Below, piece after piece: positions 48,820-59,163 of a stretch of DNA of 64,000 bases. The position numbers and the translations under genes were made by a program. Source of the DNA: Lactuca virosa (taxonomy: Eukaryota > Streptophyta > Magnoliopsida > Asterales > Asteraceae). The number at the start of each line of letters is the position of its first letter. Position 1 is the first letter of the stretch. The notes below the pieces were generated by a model that did no database searches, was not told the DNA's origin, and worked only from the letters and a program-made list of their open reading frames with translations. Where the stretch lies: the NCBI GenBank assembly GCA_928212115.1, contig CAKMRJ010005523.1:249704668-249768667 (forward strand), in the 5' to 3' direction.

Positions 48820-49309
48820 ATGTGAATCGTCTCTCGTTAATGTGCCAAAATGAACGTTCGGTCCCTATTTTTTAAAATTAACTCGAACCGTCCGTTATAG
48901 TGTTAAAAAGTGCACGCTTTGTCCCTAAATAGATAAAATGACTATATTGCCAATTTTTATATATTTCTATTTATTTTTCAATTTCTGATTACATTTATTT
49001 ACTAAGAAATATTTAAATTAAATTGGTGAGTCCCAACTCACCCATTTGAAAGTATACATGCCAATTACCATTTCCTTCTTCTTTAATCTACAACCTTAAG
49101 CACTGCCACCCCACTTCGCATCCACTCCACTGAATGTCGAAAACTAACTCCATCGGAAACTACCTCCGTTAGAAATCATCTCTGCTGAAAACTGTCTTCC
49201 TCTCCATCGATTTGAAGCATGAAAACAAACCACTGAGTCCTCTTCCTCTCCATCTCCCATGTCCTCTTTCTGAGCTTTAACAACCACTACCTCCTCCATT
49301 AACATCCCC
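48820..49309. other. Unassigned stretch
   Basis: About 490 bp with no supported frame. It opens with phrases such as AACGTTCGGTCCCTA and GAACCGTCCGTTATAG that look like the ends of small non-autonomous DNA elements, but I see no matching second terminus. The C-rich end (49200-49309) abuts the GYP2 LTR. Confidence 0.4.
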
Positions 49310-50112
49310 TGTAGCATCCCAAAAATGCCAATAAAATTTTCATTTTAACCATTGATTTATACAACCACCTATTCAAAAACCAAACAAATTAAGAATGTAT
49401 TTTCAAACATCAGAGTATATCAAAAGTAATTAATATGGAAAAGCCATCAGGTTTAGTCAACCCGGGCCCTTTCCTCTTGAACTGGAAGTACCTGAAAATG
49501 TTTAAACCAAAAAAACGTAAGCACAAAGCTTAGTGAGTTCCCCAAAATACTACATACCATACATAAGAAAGGGAATGGTATGGGTCATACATAGTCTTAC
49601 TGTCACTATCAGCTATGAGCCAATCATGGTCTTTCCTTGTCACACGAGGAGCCAAATCCTGGTCCTATGTACAAGTGCGAAGAGCTACCTCCTGGTATTC
49701 CTTAAAAGACTCACAAAGACAACTAACAAAATACATATAAATGTCGAGGGCCAGACCCTGGTCTTGCATACAATTGCCAGGAGCCACCACCTAGTCATTC
49801 ATACATATGTCTGGGGCCACCACCTGATCTTTCATACATATGCCAACGGCCACCTCCTGGTATACCATTCAAGTATCACTAAGACAACTAGCATCCTATA
49901 TAGTATAGTGAGAAGACTCACCTAACTCACAAAGTCATCTATATCACCGCTCAAATCCACACAACCGGTGCTACGACACACCTATCAAATCATACTAGGT
50001 CCAACCTTAGTCTATACACTAAATCCAACAATCTTGACCAAAAGTCAACCCAGATCAACAAGTCAAAGTAAACGATCCAAAGTCAAACAGCTAAAAACTC
50101 TTCAGCGATTCG

Positions 50113-50215
50113 CCACGTCGTGGCCTCTTATTAGCCATGTCCTAGCAGCAAGATGATAAAATAGTCGGGGCTCACTCCAGTCGCCACGTCATGGCGGCAA
50201 TATGCCGCGTCGTGG
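50113..50215 (-). promoter_or_regulatory. Internal dyad quartet CCACGTCGTGG
   Basis: Starts at 50113 (exact), 50134 (CCATGTCCTAG), 50184 (CCACGTCATGG) and 50205 (CCGCGTCGTGG). Spacing 21, 50, 21 bp. Confidence 0.72.
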
Positions 50216-50981
50216 GAACTGGATCCTCGGCAGCTTAATGCATTGAGATGCCTCCAACCATACCAAGGGCTCCAAAGCTTAGATCTACTTCTTCCTAAGG
50301 CCTTGATAGATAAAGTTTCCAACTTTATCCCTTAGGACATCCCCATACACCAAGATCTCAAAACCTAGGTCCTAATGGCAACTGAAGGTATGGCTCAAAC
50401 ATTAAGCACTTAAATATAAAAGCCATTTCCCAAAAGTTTCCAGAAGGGTTTCCTACACCTAAAAACCATAAAAATCACAGTTTTATAGACATGCACGTCT
50501 CCTCCATTTTTATGTCAAAACATGAGAGAGATGAACTTAAACTTTTGCATGGGACCATATAGTCCAAGATACTCCAGATCTACAACATATGACCTCAAAA
50601 ATACCTAATGGATCCATAAAGTTGAAACTTTATGTAATCCATTCCTTTAATCATTCACAATCATGAAGAAAAGGGACAAGAAATCTAGATCTAAATCATA
50701 ACACCAAAAAGCTAGGATTTAGGACAATTACAAAGGTCTAGAATATGCACAACAGAATGATAATGAGGCTTGTTTATTGGATTAACACACTAGAGCACTT
50801 TCTTCTTCTTCTTTAAGACACCAAAAGTGCCACTATGAGCCAGAATCACCAAAACATATTAGGGTTAGGGTTTCTGGGATTGAGAGTGATGGAGGCTGAG
50901 GATGATGACCTAGAATGGGAGTTAATGTGTTTATATATGAGTAAAACCCTAAACATCCTAGGCTTTGGGCTAAAGCGACTG

Positions 50982-51081
50982 CCACACCATGGCCATCCTT
51001 TGCCATGTCGTGGAGCCCACCAAAAACGTGCGTTCCAGAATAACATTTCCATGTCGTGGGCTTCCATGTGCCACGCCGTGG
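50982..51081 (-). promoter_or_regulatory. Promoter-proximal dyad quartet CCACGTCGTGG
   Basis: Starts at 50982 (CCACACCATGG), 51003 and 51049 (CCATGTCGTGG), 51071 (CCACGCCGTGG). Spacing 21, 46, 22 bp. The nearest dyad is 41 bp from the TATA-like box at 50930-50940. Confidence 0.75.
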
Positions 51082-51159
51082 CATGGAGTTTTTCCCAAAA
51101 ACTCCATCTTTGAACCTGCTAAGTGACAAGCTAAACCAATATGGAAAACGGGTGTCACA

Positions 51160-51173
51160 ACTCTCCCCCACTT
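51160..51173 (-). other. GYP2 polypurine tract
   Basis: Plus-strand ACTCTCCCCCACTT directly after the LTR end, the complement of AAGTGGGGGAGAGT. Confidence 0.88.
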
Positions 51174-52357
51174 AAACTAGATTTCATCCTCGAAATCATT
51201 CCTTACATCTTACTCTATTACACCGACAAACCATGTATGAACTTCCTTGAAACCAAAACTGAATTGAAAAATCATCTCACACAGACGACCACCTTCCGCT
51301 ACCATTACTGAACCAATCTTTGCAGGAAACACATACCCTGAAAAAAAACAATCCTTAACACGTTGCCCTTAACAAACTAAGAGGAAATCCAACTAGTCTA
51401 CCCAAAATCCAAAAAACCTAAGCCATGCCTGACGTCCAGACCGACTGAACCATTCCATCCACATCCATGACGACTCCACTCCGCAACCTGAATCGAACAA
51501 AATCCCTTTGACCCTGAACATCTCACCGATAACTGGAAAACATAACCCCTGACCAATTTTTGAAGCTGATGACTTCTCACACAACCGTACCACAAGACTC
51601 TGACCAAGAGCCTAGCTGACAAAGGCTATCCTAGCCTATATTCTAACACGGCTCCAACAGCCCTCTAGTTCAAACAAAGGATGACATAACCAACTAACAT
51701 ATGAATTATAAGTAGCCTGATTCGCTTTAGATGAAGGCTACAAGCCCAGCCGTAGTCTTACATCACACCCGACCCCAATTCAGCCTACGAATTTCCTCGA
51801 TCCTATGAATGTTGTGGCCCTCCCACATTCTCACAACAATTCCTACGATGGTCTAACTCCTCCTAGTGAAGGCTACGATCCATAACATAGACTTACGCAC
51901 TCTCATAGCTGATTATCGACCTAGTGAATGCTACAGATCACCCTGCTTTCTTACAAAACTTCCAAAACTTCCTACCAACCTATTGAATGTTACAGGCCAC
52001 CCCTGCAGTCTTACAACACTTCCACTACTTTCGTACAACCTAGTGAATGCTACAAGCCACCCCCGCAGTCTTACAACACTGCTACTACCGCCTGCCAACC
52101 TAGTGAATGCTACAGGCCACCCTGTAGTCTTACAACACTACTACAATTGCCATGGGTCCAAAACCATGGTCTTGCCAACTATCCACAAACATCTAACCAA
52201 AACTGACACGGCCCGAAACCCTATCCGGCTAAACCCAAACAGGCATTTGATTCATGCTTCGAACCCCAGAGCCTTCATCAGACAAGAACAGACAGAGTGT
52301 AACACCCGTTCCAGGTATGAGTAAAATTTTAAGTTTTTGAACTTTCATTTTGGTTGG

Positions 52358-52455
52358 CCAAAGCGTGGTGAAGCTTCACCATGGCGTGGTAATATTTTTA
52401 TGACCGTTGGATTTTAATGACCCGCCACGGCGTGGCTATGGGTGCCACGGCGTGG
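52358..52455 (+). promoter_or_regulatory. Promoter-proximal dyad quartet CCACGGCGTGG
   Basis: Starts at 52358 (CCAAAGCGTGG), 52379 (CCATGGCGTGG), 52425 and 52445 (exact). Spacing 21, 46, 20 bp. The last ends 43 bp before TATTTATA at 52499. Confidence 0.75.
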
Positions 52456-53026
52456 TAGCTATTTTTGGAGAAAACCTTAATTCTTTGGTTTTAGGCCCTA
52501 TTTATAGGACATTATGGCTAGGGTTTCGTGATCATTCAGCGTCCATCACCCGCCCAATCTCAGAAACCCTAACCCTAGCCCCCATTGCATTAGTGAACTC
52601 ATTTTGGTGCTTGTGGTGGTCTTTGAAGGAGAAGGAAGCCTTTGGTGTGGATAAATCACCTTGCTAGCATCATTTACATCTTCTATCATATCTTCTCGAC
52701 CTTGGTGTGTGTCCAAGACTCAACCTTTCCTTACTAATTTTCTAGATCTTTAGATTTTGTCCCTTATTCTTCATGTCTTAATGGGTTTGGTTGGTGAAAT
52801 CTCATAAAGTTTGCGTCTTTATGAATCTCCAGGCCATTTGGAGTATTTGGTGTTTTGGATCTGAAGTAGGAATGAGTTTTGATGTCATGCATGAGATCGC
52901 GGTCATAAAACTCTTATTTTGACCTAATAGGAGTTCAATACATGCATTGGACATGCATGTCTGTAAAACACAAATTTTTATGTTAGTAATGTTGCTAGGA
53001 ACCCTTCTGGAACTGATGGATAATAG

Positions 53027-53468
53027 TAGGGGTGGCAAATCGGGTCATCGTGTCGTGTTTCTGTCTGACACGACACGACACGACAAGGTTTTTTGTAACA
53101 CGAACACGACACGACACGATGTCGTGTTTTTTTCAACTAACACGAAAACGAACCGATTAAAAAACAACAAACATGACACGACACGGCAAAGATGACATAA
53201 TGTAAAAATTAATTAATTTAATTAATACTTAATCATACATAACACGACAAACACGAAAAACACGAAAAACACGACAAACACGAAAAACAAATGCTAAATC
53301 GTGTCAATTTCGTGTCATATTTTGAACACGAACACGACACGACACGACATCCTGTTTTTTATACTTGACACGAACACGACACGAACACGAATTCGAATTT
53401 CAGTTTTGTCCCAATTTTGTTTCGTGTCGTGTATTTTTGTCGTGTCGTGTCATCAATTGCCACCCCTA
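53027..53468. mobile_element. hAT-like foldback MITE
   Basis: A 442-bp element with perfect 12-bp inverted termini TAGGGGTGGCAA (53027-53038) and TTGCCACCCCTA (53457-53468). Flanking 8-bp duplications GATAATAG (53019-53026) and AATAATAG (53469-53476) match 7/8, as expected for hAT. The interior is built from CACGACACGA/TCGTGTCGTG repeats in both orientations, so it could fold back on itself. No coding capacity. Confidence 0.88.
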
Positions 53469-53530
53469 AATAATAGATCTTCAAGATTTAGTGCTTAATG
53501 ATGAAGTCATGTTATGTTTTTGCCCTTTTT

Positions 53531-53765
53531 GGACCTAAGAGTTAAGATCTTAATCTCTTAGAGAGTCTTAAGGGATAAAGTTGGAAATTTTATCCATTTA
53601 GACCATAGGATGGACCTGATCTGAGCTTTGGACCTAAGAGTTAAGATCCTAATCTCTTGGAGAGTCTTAAGGGATAAAGTTGGAAATTTTATCCATTTAG
53701 ACCATAGGATGGACCTATCTGAGCTTTGGACCTAAGATTTGAGATCCTAATCTCTTGCATGTGGG
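53531..53765 (+). repeat. 99-bp tandem repeat in the solo LTR
   Basis: Units begin with GGACCTAAGAG at 53531 and 53630 and a variant at 53728. Each complete unit contains a GGATAAAGTT...AATTTTATCC hairpin, so the duplication doubled the hairpin. Confidence 0.85.
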
Positions 53766-55593
53766 CCACGACAAGGTAATCGAGGGCCACGGCGTGGCGG
53801 TTGACTAAAGTCAACGTTGACCATTGACTTCGCCCGTTGAATTTTTGACTAGTTTGACTTTAGGTCAAGTGAGAGGGGTTGAGGACTTGGAAGGGAAAAA
53901 TGGTCTTTTGCTCGAATGAGGATTTGTTGTGGTATTTGGACTTGCTGAGTAGGGAATTTATCCTGATATCTAGTTAGGTTTTGGTTTTGGTTATGTTTAG
54001 TGGGAGAGACTTCAACACTAGCAGCTCGTTTGTGAGATTTATTTCTTGACCAATTGAGGTGAGTCTCTTCATTGTACTTGTGGGTCGTAGGAACCAATGC
54101 CAGCCTAATAGATTATGTTTGTAGGATGTTGGTTCTCTTTTTGACTCTTGCATGTGTTTGTATGTATGTTGGACGGGGCCCATTTATATGTGTTGGGCGG
54201 GGCTTGCTATGTATTACGAACGGGCCTGTTAGCCGGGAGGGGCCCGATGAGTACCGAGCGGGGCCCGATGAGTATCGGGTAGGGCCCCGATGAATGTCGG
54301 GTGAGGCCCGATATATGTATGGTATGCAGTACTTTGGGGAACTCACTAAGCTCTGTGCTTATTATTTATGTTTATGTTTCAGGTACTTTCGGTTCCAAAA
54401 GGAAGAGAACAACGTGATTACATCACATCCAGCGGTGTTCCGCATTTTATGACTTGTTTTGTACCCTGATAAATATTTGATACAATTCTATACTTTGATA
54501 GGATTTTGGAATGAATGAATGGTTGTTTTGGTTGACTTAAAAAAATACTTAGCATTTTTGGGACGTTACACAAAGAGATCCTAACATGACCATCAACCTA
54601 AACTTAGTCGCGAATCCAACATGCGCCACTACCGATGCTTTACTTCCTCGAACGAGATAGCTTGAACCCCCAACCTTTGCTTCCCTAATTACTACTGACC
54701 ACTGAACATAATCCCTTGCATAAGCCTCTGTTCAAACCACAACTAGAACTAGTTATCCACTTAACCCTGGACACGAAACTTCAAGTTGACTTACACTTGG
54801 AGATATACCCATTAATCCAAAATGATTCTCCCCCGCTTGGATTCAACCACACCTTTCTAACTACATATCCACTTAAATTACCAAAACGTCCACGATTTGC
54901 TACTCAAGATCATCATCATCCAGAGTTTGCAAGAATAAAATTTCCACGTACAAACAATCAAGGGTACACACCCCAGCACCAAGGAAAAAACTTCACTAAA
55001 CCTGACGAAAGATAGGCGCCCCCCAAATCACATTCCACTGATACCATTTCAATATCCTCGGACAACTAAACCGATGAAAAGGGAAGAATAAACTAACTAT
55101 TTGAATCGGATCGCCAAACAATCCAATAATCCACTTGCTACATAGCAGAATCCATGTGGAACACATTGACCACACTCTGAAGGCATGAATTAGACCGACC
55201 CCTTTTACCCCGCAACCATGCAGGGTCTCACAATCCAGAACTCGAAGATCCAAAGGACTACAATGCAACTAACTAGGACCCAAATCGCTTAAAATATCAT
55301 AATCAATCCCATGGTTGATCCTCCAAGCAGAACACTATGTTCCCTTCCTCTTAGGGCTCACCCCTATCATTGGCCTACGCCTCCCACAATGCATCTGAAA
55401 CCGACTCATCCAGATACCCTCTAACCATGATCCTCAGAATTCAATGTGGCATATGATAATCCCTCAAAAATAATAATAAAACAATCATAAAGAAACTACA
55501 ATCCTAAGGTGGAGACTTAAATAATACGAACATAGCATCTTGCACACAAAATCACATAATAACATAGATAATAAAAGCATGAAGGAGAAGAAC

Positions 55594-56350
55594 TGTTGGG
55601 TTTTGAGCATTCTAACACTTCGTAAGTGTACATGCAACCCTATTAAACCTTGGATCTATGTTTGTCTAAGATACATGCAAAATATTATTTTCCAAGGTTT
55701 ATAACCTATCTAGCATGGCATGGGGTACTTTTTAACCATAAAAGAACTAGATGAATTACATACCTTTTGTTGACTGTTGATTCCTTGGAGTTTGAGAGCC
55801 AAGCACCAATAATGTGAATGCCTCAAATGGAAATCACAAATCACCACAAACTTGGAAAAGATGTATGAGAGAGTATACTAACTCTTGATTTTGGCCACCA
55901 CACTTACACACACATTAGTGTCTTTTTCATGCAACATAAGCTTGTTTATATAGTGTACATGGTTAGGGTGAAACCCTAATAACCCATGTCTTTTCCTCTT
56001 CCAAGGATCCATGGGTAAAAGCTCCATGGATCATCCATGGACTTCCATATAAGCTTAGCCCATTCCAAATGAGTGTTAGCCCACACCATATAAATATAAT
56101 AGCCCATGATTTAATTAGTCTTCCTTTTAATCACTAAATTAATTCATAATTAATTCAAGATTATAACTAATTAAGTAACATGACTTTATATTAATATATT
56201 ATAACTTATAATATATTAATAAATCGTAAGTATACAACTCTCATAAAATTATCCATAACTAGTTCGGGTGAAGTGCAACCCAAATGGACCATGCCGGGTC
56301 GGGTCAAGTATATACCAAATAAGTTATGGACTTAGACACCTTATCCAACA
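55594..56350 (-). mobile_element. Solo copia LTR inside GYP2
   Basis: A 757-bp LTR, plus TGTTGGGTTTTGAGC to TTATCCAACA, related along its length to the COP1 LTRs. A perfect 5-bp duplication AGAAC flanks it at 55589-55593 and 56351-56355. Confidence 0.93.
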
Positions 56351-56489
56351 AGAACATGATACATACCAGCGGCATCCACTGACGGAACACGGGCCTCCTG
56401 GGCCTGCAACTGAATTGCTCGGTTCCTCACCACTAGAGCATCTACCCTTCCCTCCCGTCCAACAGTAATCCTCAGTGTAGCTGGAGTAG

Positions 56490-57518
56490 GTGTCCTCACG
56501 GCTCCACCCATCAATCCCGGACAGTCAGCCTTCTAGTGGCCCACTTGGTTGCAGTGAAATCATATCGGACTCGATCCCTGGGACAATCCCTGCTGACATA
56601 ACCAATCCTGCTACACTTGTAGCAACCCATACCTCTAGATCGACATACCCGATCGTGCGGTTTCCCGCACTTGCCGTAAAGGCCCGAACCTACTGGCCTC
56701 CAGCTTGCGAATCAAAAATCTTAGGCATCTTCGCTTTGCCCTTTGCCACCTGGGTCTGATACGGACTCCACTTCTTTAGCCGCTCCAAATCAATATCCTG
56801 CTCCCGGGCTCTAGCAATTATATCCTCCAAGGTCCTGCAGCTAGACATTATCACAAACCCCCGAATGTCATTTCGCAGCATATCATGGAACCTCACTGTC
56901 TTTATTTCCTTATCGGTTGCATAGTGCAGAACTAGTAAAGCCCTCTCCTTGAACTTGGCAGTGATCTCCTCCACAATCTCTGTCATTTGGCGAAGGTTCT
57001 GAAACTCCCTCGCCAACTGTTGCACCTCAATGCCCGGTGCAAACTCCGCCTTGAACCTCGCCACAAAATTAGCCCAAGACATGGCCACCACGACCTCCTC
57101 TCCGAAAGAGTAACCAACCTCCTCCCACCAGTCATCACCTCCACCCCTCAGAAGGAATAATGCAAACCCCACCTTTCATCCCTCAATATAGAAACTCGTC
57201 CACTGAGCATTCTCCATGTCCGCAATCCACCGCCTACTCGCAATAGGGTCCTTCTTCTTGAAAAACTATGGGGCTCTGCAATCCTTGAACTCCCGAAAAG
57301 AGAGATTATATGTGCGAATTTAACCAAGGTGCACGAAATGCCCCAAGCCGCTCAGCCAGCAGCTCCATGATCCCCTCATTAATGGTACTAAACATCACAA
57401 GAGTCTCCTCTAATATACCACGAGCGATCTCAAACGAAATGAACTCATGAATACTCGCATCAATCAGCTCTGCACCAGAGCCTGTACCAGTACCAAAACC
57501 TCCTCCACGTGAGCTCAT
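56490..57518 (-). pseudogene. GYP2 gag
   Basis: Starts at the ATG complementary to 57516-57518, near MSSRGGGFGTG. The first part runs to about 57306. A frame change separates it from 57172-56690, which reads through the capsid core (MSWANFVARFKAEFAPGIEVQQLAREFQNLRQMTEIVEEITAKFKERALL). A zinc-binding stretch (CGKPHDRVC and CYKCSRIGYVSRDC) follows near 56680-56560 after another break. Homologous to GYP1 gag, whose pol-encoding relatives could have supplied enzymes in trans. Confidence 0.85.
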
Positions 57519-58369
57519 CACCTTACTGAAAAGAAACCAAACAAATGATGATAACATACCCAAAGAATCCACATTCCACATGCTTCTTATAATCATCGCG
57601 ACTTTCCTTGATTCGAGTACGGATCCTGTGCTTTCAGTAGTACGGGCCCAATACTACCTTCCATGCCTATCCATACTTTCCTAAAGAATCATCTCGAATC
57701 CTCTAAGTCACCTTCTTATACTAACACTCCCCGTACCTGCTAAACAACGCACCACTCACAGTAAAGCACTTCCTAGGCTCTCCTAGGATCCCCCACCTCA
57801 TCCTGCCATCAACTACTGAAAAACTCCCACAAATGTTAGCTAATTACTTCATATATACAGTTACATGCAACAAATTTAATAATCCTTCGACTAAATGACT
57901 CAACCCTACAACGGTTAGACTTAAACGAGAGTTACGCAATAGGGACAAATCAATCACTCTAAGATTATTTAACCTTCGCAACATGTAACTTATCATATTC
58001 ATTTAATAGTTAACAAACATCAGTATGAGTTCTACAAACCACAAAGCAAGCAGTATTCGAGCAATAGAACTCTACAGGCCACAAAGCATCAGAAGGCATC
58101 CTTCCTATTCGGAATCTCTCCTAATAGGCATTCTAGCATGCAACCCTGAACATATCCCTATTCTAACTTCTAGCACGCAAAACAGATAACAATACAACAT
58201 GTGTGGGTATTCTGGGAACCACTTACTTGAGCTCAGCTGATTGCAAGCATCGTACCCCTTTCTTTTGTAAAAATGTTTTTAGACAAATTATTTTCTATTG
58301 AAAAGATTATCAATTCCTTAGTTTGAGTTCAAACACACTTGAGAGTGTACCTGAATCCCTCAAACCAAG
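57519..58369 (-). other. GYP2 leader
   Basis: About 850 bp without coding support, sharing phrases with the GYP1 leader (13520-14385), for example CCTTGATTCGAGTACGG near 57606. Nothing else seen. Confidence 0.6.
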
Positions 58370-58384
58370 GCTCCGATACCAACT
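58370..58384 (-). other. GYP2 primer binding site
   Basis: Minus-strand AGTTGGTATCGGAGC adjoining the LTR: the initiator-Met site with A to G at one position. Confidence 0.82.
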
Positions 58385-59163
58385 TGTAACATCCAACAAA
58401 TGCCAATAAGAGTTTTTATTTGAAACCATTGAGTTATACAACCAATTGTTCCAAAACCAAACAAATTAAGAATGTATTTTCAAACATCAGAGTATATCAA
58501 AAGTAATTAACGCGGAATATCCATTATGGGATGCGGTGCAATCAATTTGGGTCCTTCCCTCTAGAACTGGAAGTACCTGAAAATGTTTAAGCCACAAAAT
58601 CATAGGCACAAAGCTTACTGACTTCCCCAAAATAACACATACAATACATAAGGTAGGTAATGTTATGAGTCATCCATAGTCTTACTGTCACTCATTCTTG
58701 GTCTTTCATTGTCACACCAGGAGTCAAATGCTAGTCTTATGTACAGTTGTCAAGATCCACCTCCTAGTCTTCCTTGCAAGCATCACAAAGACAATTAGCA
58801 ACATACATATAACTATTGTGTGTTTGACCCTGGTCTTGCATACAATTGCCAGGAGCCACTACCTAGTCTTTCATACATATGCCAAGGGCACCACCTGATC
58901 TTTCATACATATGCCAGGGGCCATCACCTGTTCTTCCATGCAAGTATCACTAAGACAACTAGCATCCTACATAGTATAGTGAGAAGACTCATCTGACTCA
59001 CGAAGTCAGCTATATCACCGCTCAAACCCACGCAATCGATGCTATAACACACCTATCAAATCATACCAGGTTCAACCTTAGTCTATACACTAAATCCAAT
59101 AAACTTGACCAAAAGTCAACCCAGGTCAACAAGTCAAAGTCAACGGTCCAAATTCAAACAACA
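58385..59163 (-). repeat. GYP2 5' LTR, truncated
   Basis: Aligns with 49310 to about 50090, including the hairpin box (58603-58628, one mismatch) and the GGGGCCA minisatellite. Similarity ends at about 59163, where COP3 LTR sequence begins; the promoter half is absent. Confidence 0.85.

Larger units (their letters stand above)
49310..51159 (-). repeat. GYP2 3' LTR
   Basis: A 1850-bp LTR, plus TGTAGCATCCC to GGGTGTCACA. It carries the TAAGC/GCTTA hairpin box (49518-49543), a minisatellite with CATATGCCAGGGGCCAC-like units (about 49600-49880), and dyads at 50113-50215. AAAGTT hairpins are at 50309-50329 and 50615-50634, a TATA-like TTTATATATGA at 50930-50940, and a promoter-side quartet at 50982-51081. 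Confidence 0.9.
52298..54570 (+). mobile_element. Solo gypsy LTR (CCACGGCGTGG family) inside GYP2
   Basis: A 2273-bp LTR from TGTAACACCCG to GGGACGTTACA, flanked by CAGAG (52293-52297) and CAAAG (54571-54575), a 4/5 duplication. The homologous uninterrupted site is in GYP3 near 37205. Sense is plus. It carries a promoter quartet (52358-52455), TATTTATA (52499-52506), AAAGTT-type hairpins (52802, 53573, about 53672), a hAT-like MITE insertion (53027-53468), and a 99-bp tandem repeat (53531 to about 53765). It also carries a dyad pair (53766-53797), a GC-rich minisatellite (about 54170-54310) and the hairpin box (54336-54361). Confidence 0.92.
51174..55588 (-). other. GYP2 non-coding block replacing pol
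   Basis: Apart from the solo LTR at 52298-54570, this shows no coding support and is shared in part with GYP3 36579-37700. A 60-bp tandem repeat beginning CCTAGTGAATGCTACA starts at 51920, 51979, 52039 and 52099. A polypurine-like tract, plus GATTCTCCCCCGCTTGG, is at 54824-54840, far from the LTR. The remainder (54841-55588) is unassigned. Confidence 0.65.
49310..59163 (-). mobile_element. GYP2: gag-only (TR-GAG-like) gypsy element
   Basis: A minus-strand gypsy with 3' LTR 49310-51159, polypurine tract 51160-51173, a non-coding block, gag (about 56500-57518), leader, primer site and 5' LTR from 58385 (truncated at about 59163 by COP3). Removing the nested solo gypsy LTR and solo copia LTR leaves about 4.2 kb of interior with no pol. 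GYP3 has the same organisation, so this looks like a non-autonomous family rather than one accidental deletion. LTRs are roughly 85-88 percent alike by eye. Confidence 0.85.

Noticed and set aside
51866..52324. A 152-residue plus-strand frame
   Set aside because: The 60-bp tandem repeat is divisible by three, so frames stay open by chance. It lies in the non-coding block of a minus-strand element.
52298..54570. The solo LTR as the second LTR of GYP2
   Set aside because: It is in the opposite orientation, has a different dyad family and its own target duplication; GYP2 has its own pair at 49310 and 58385.
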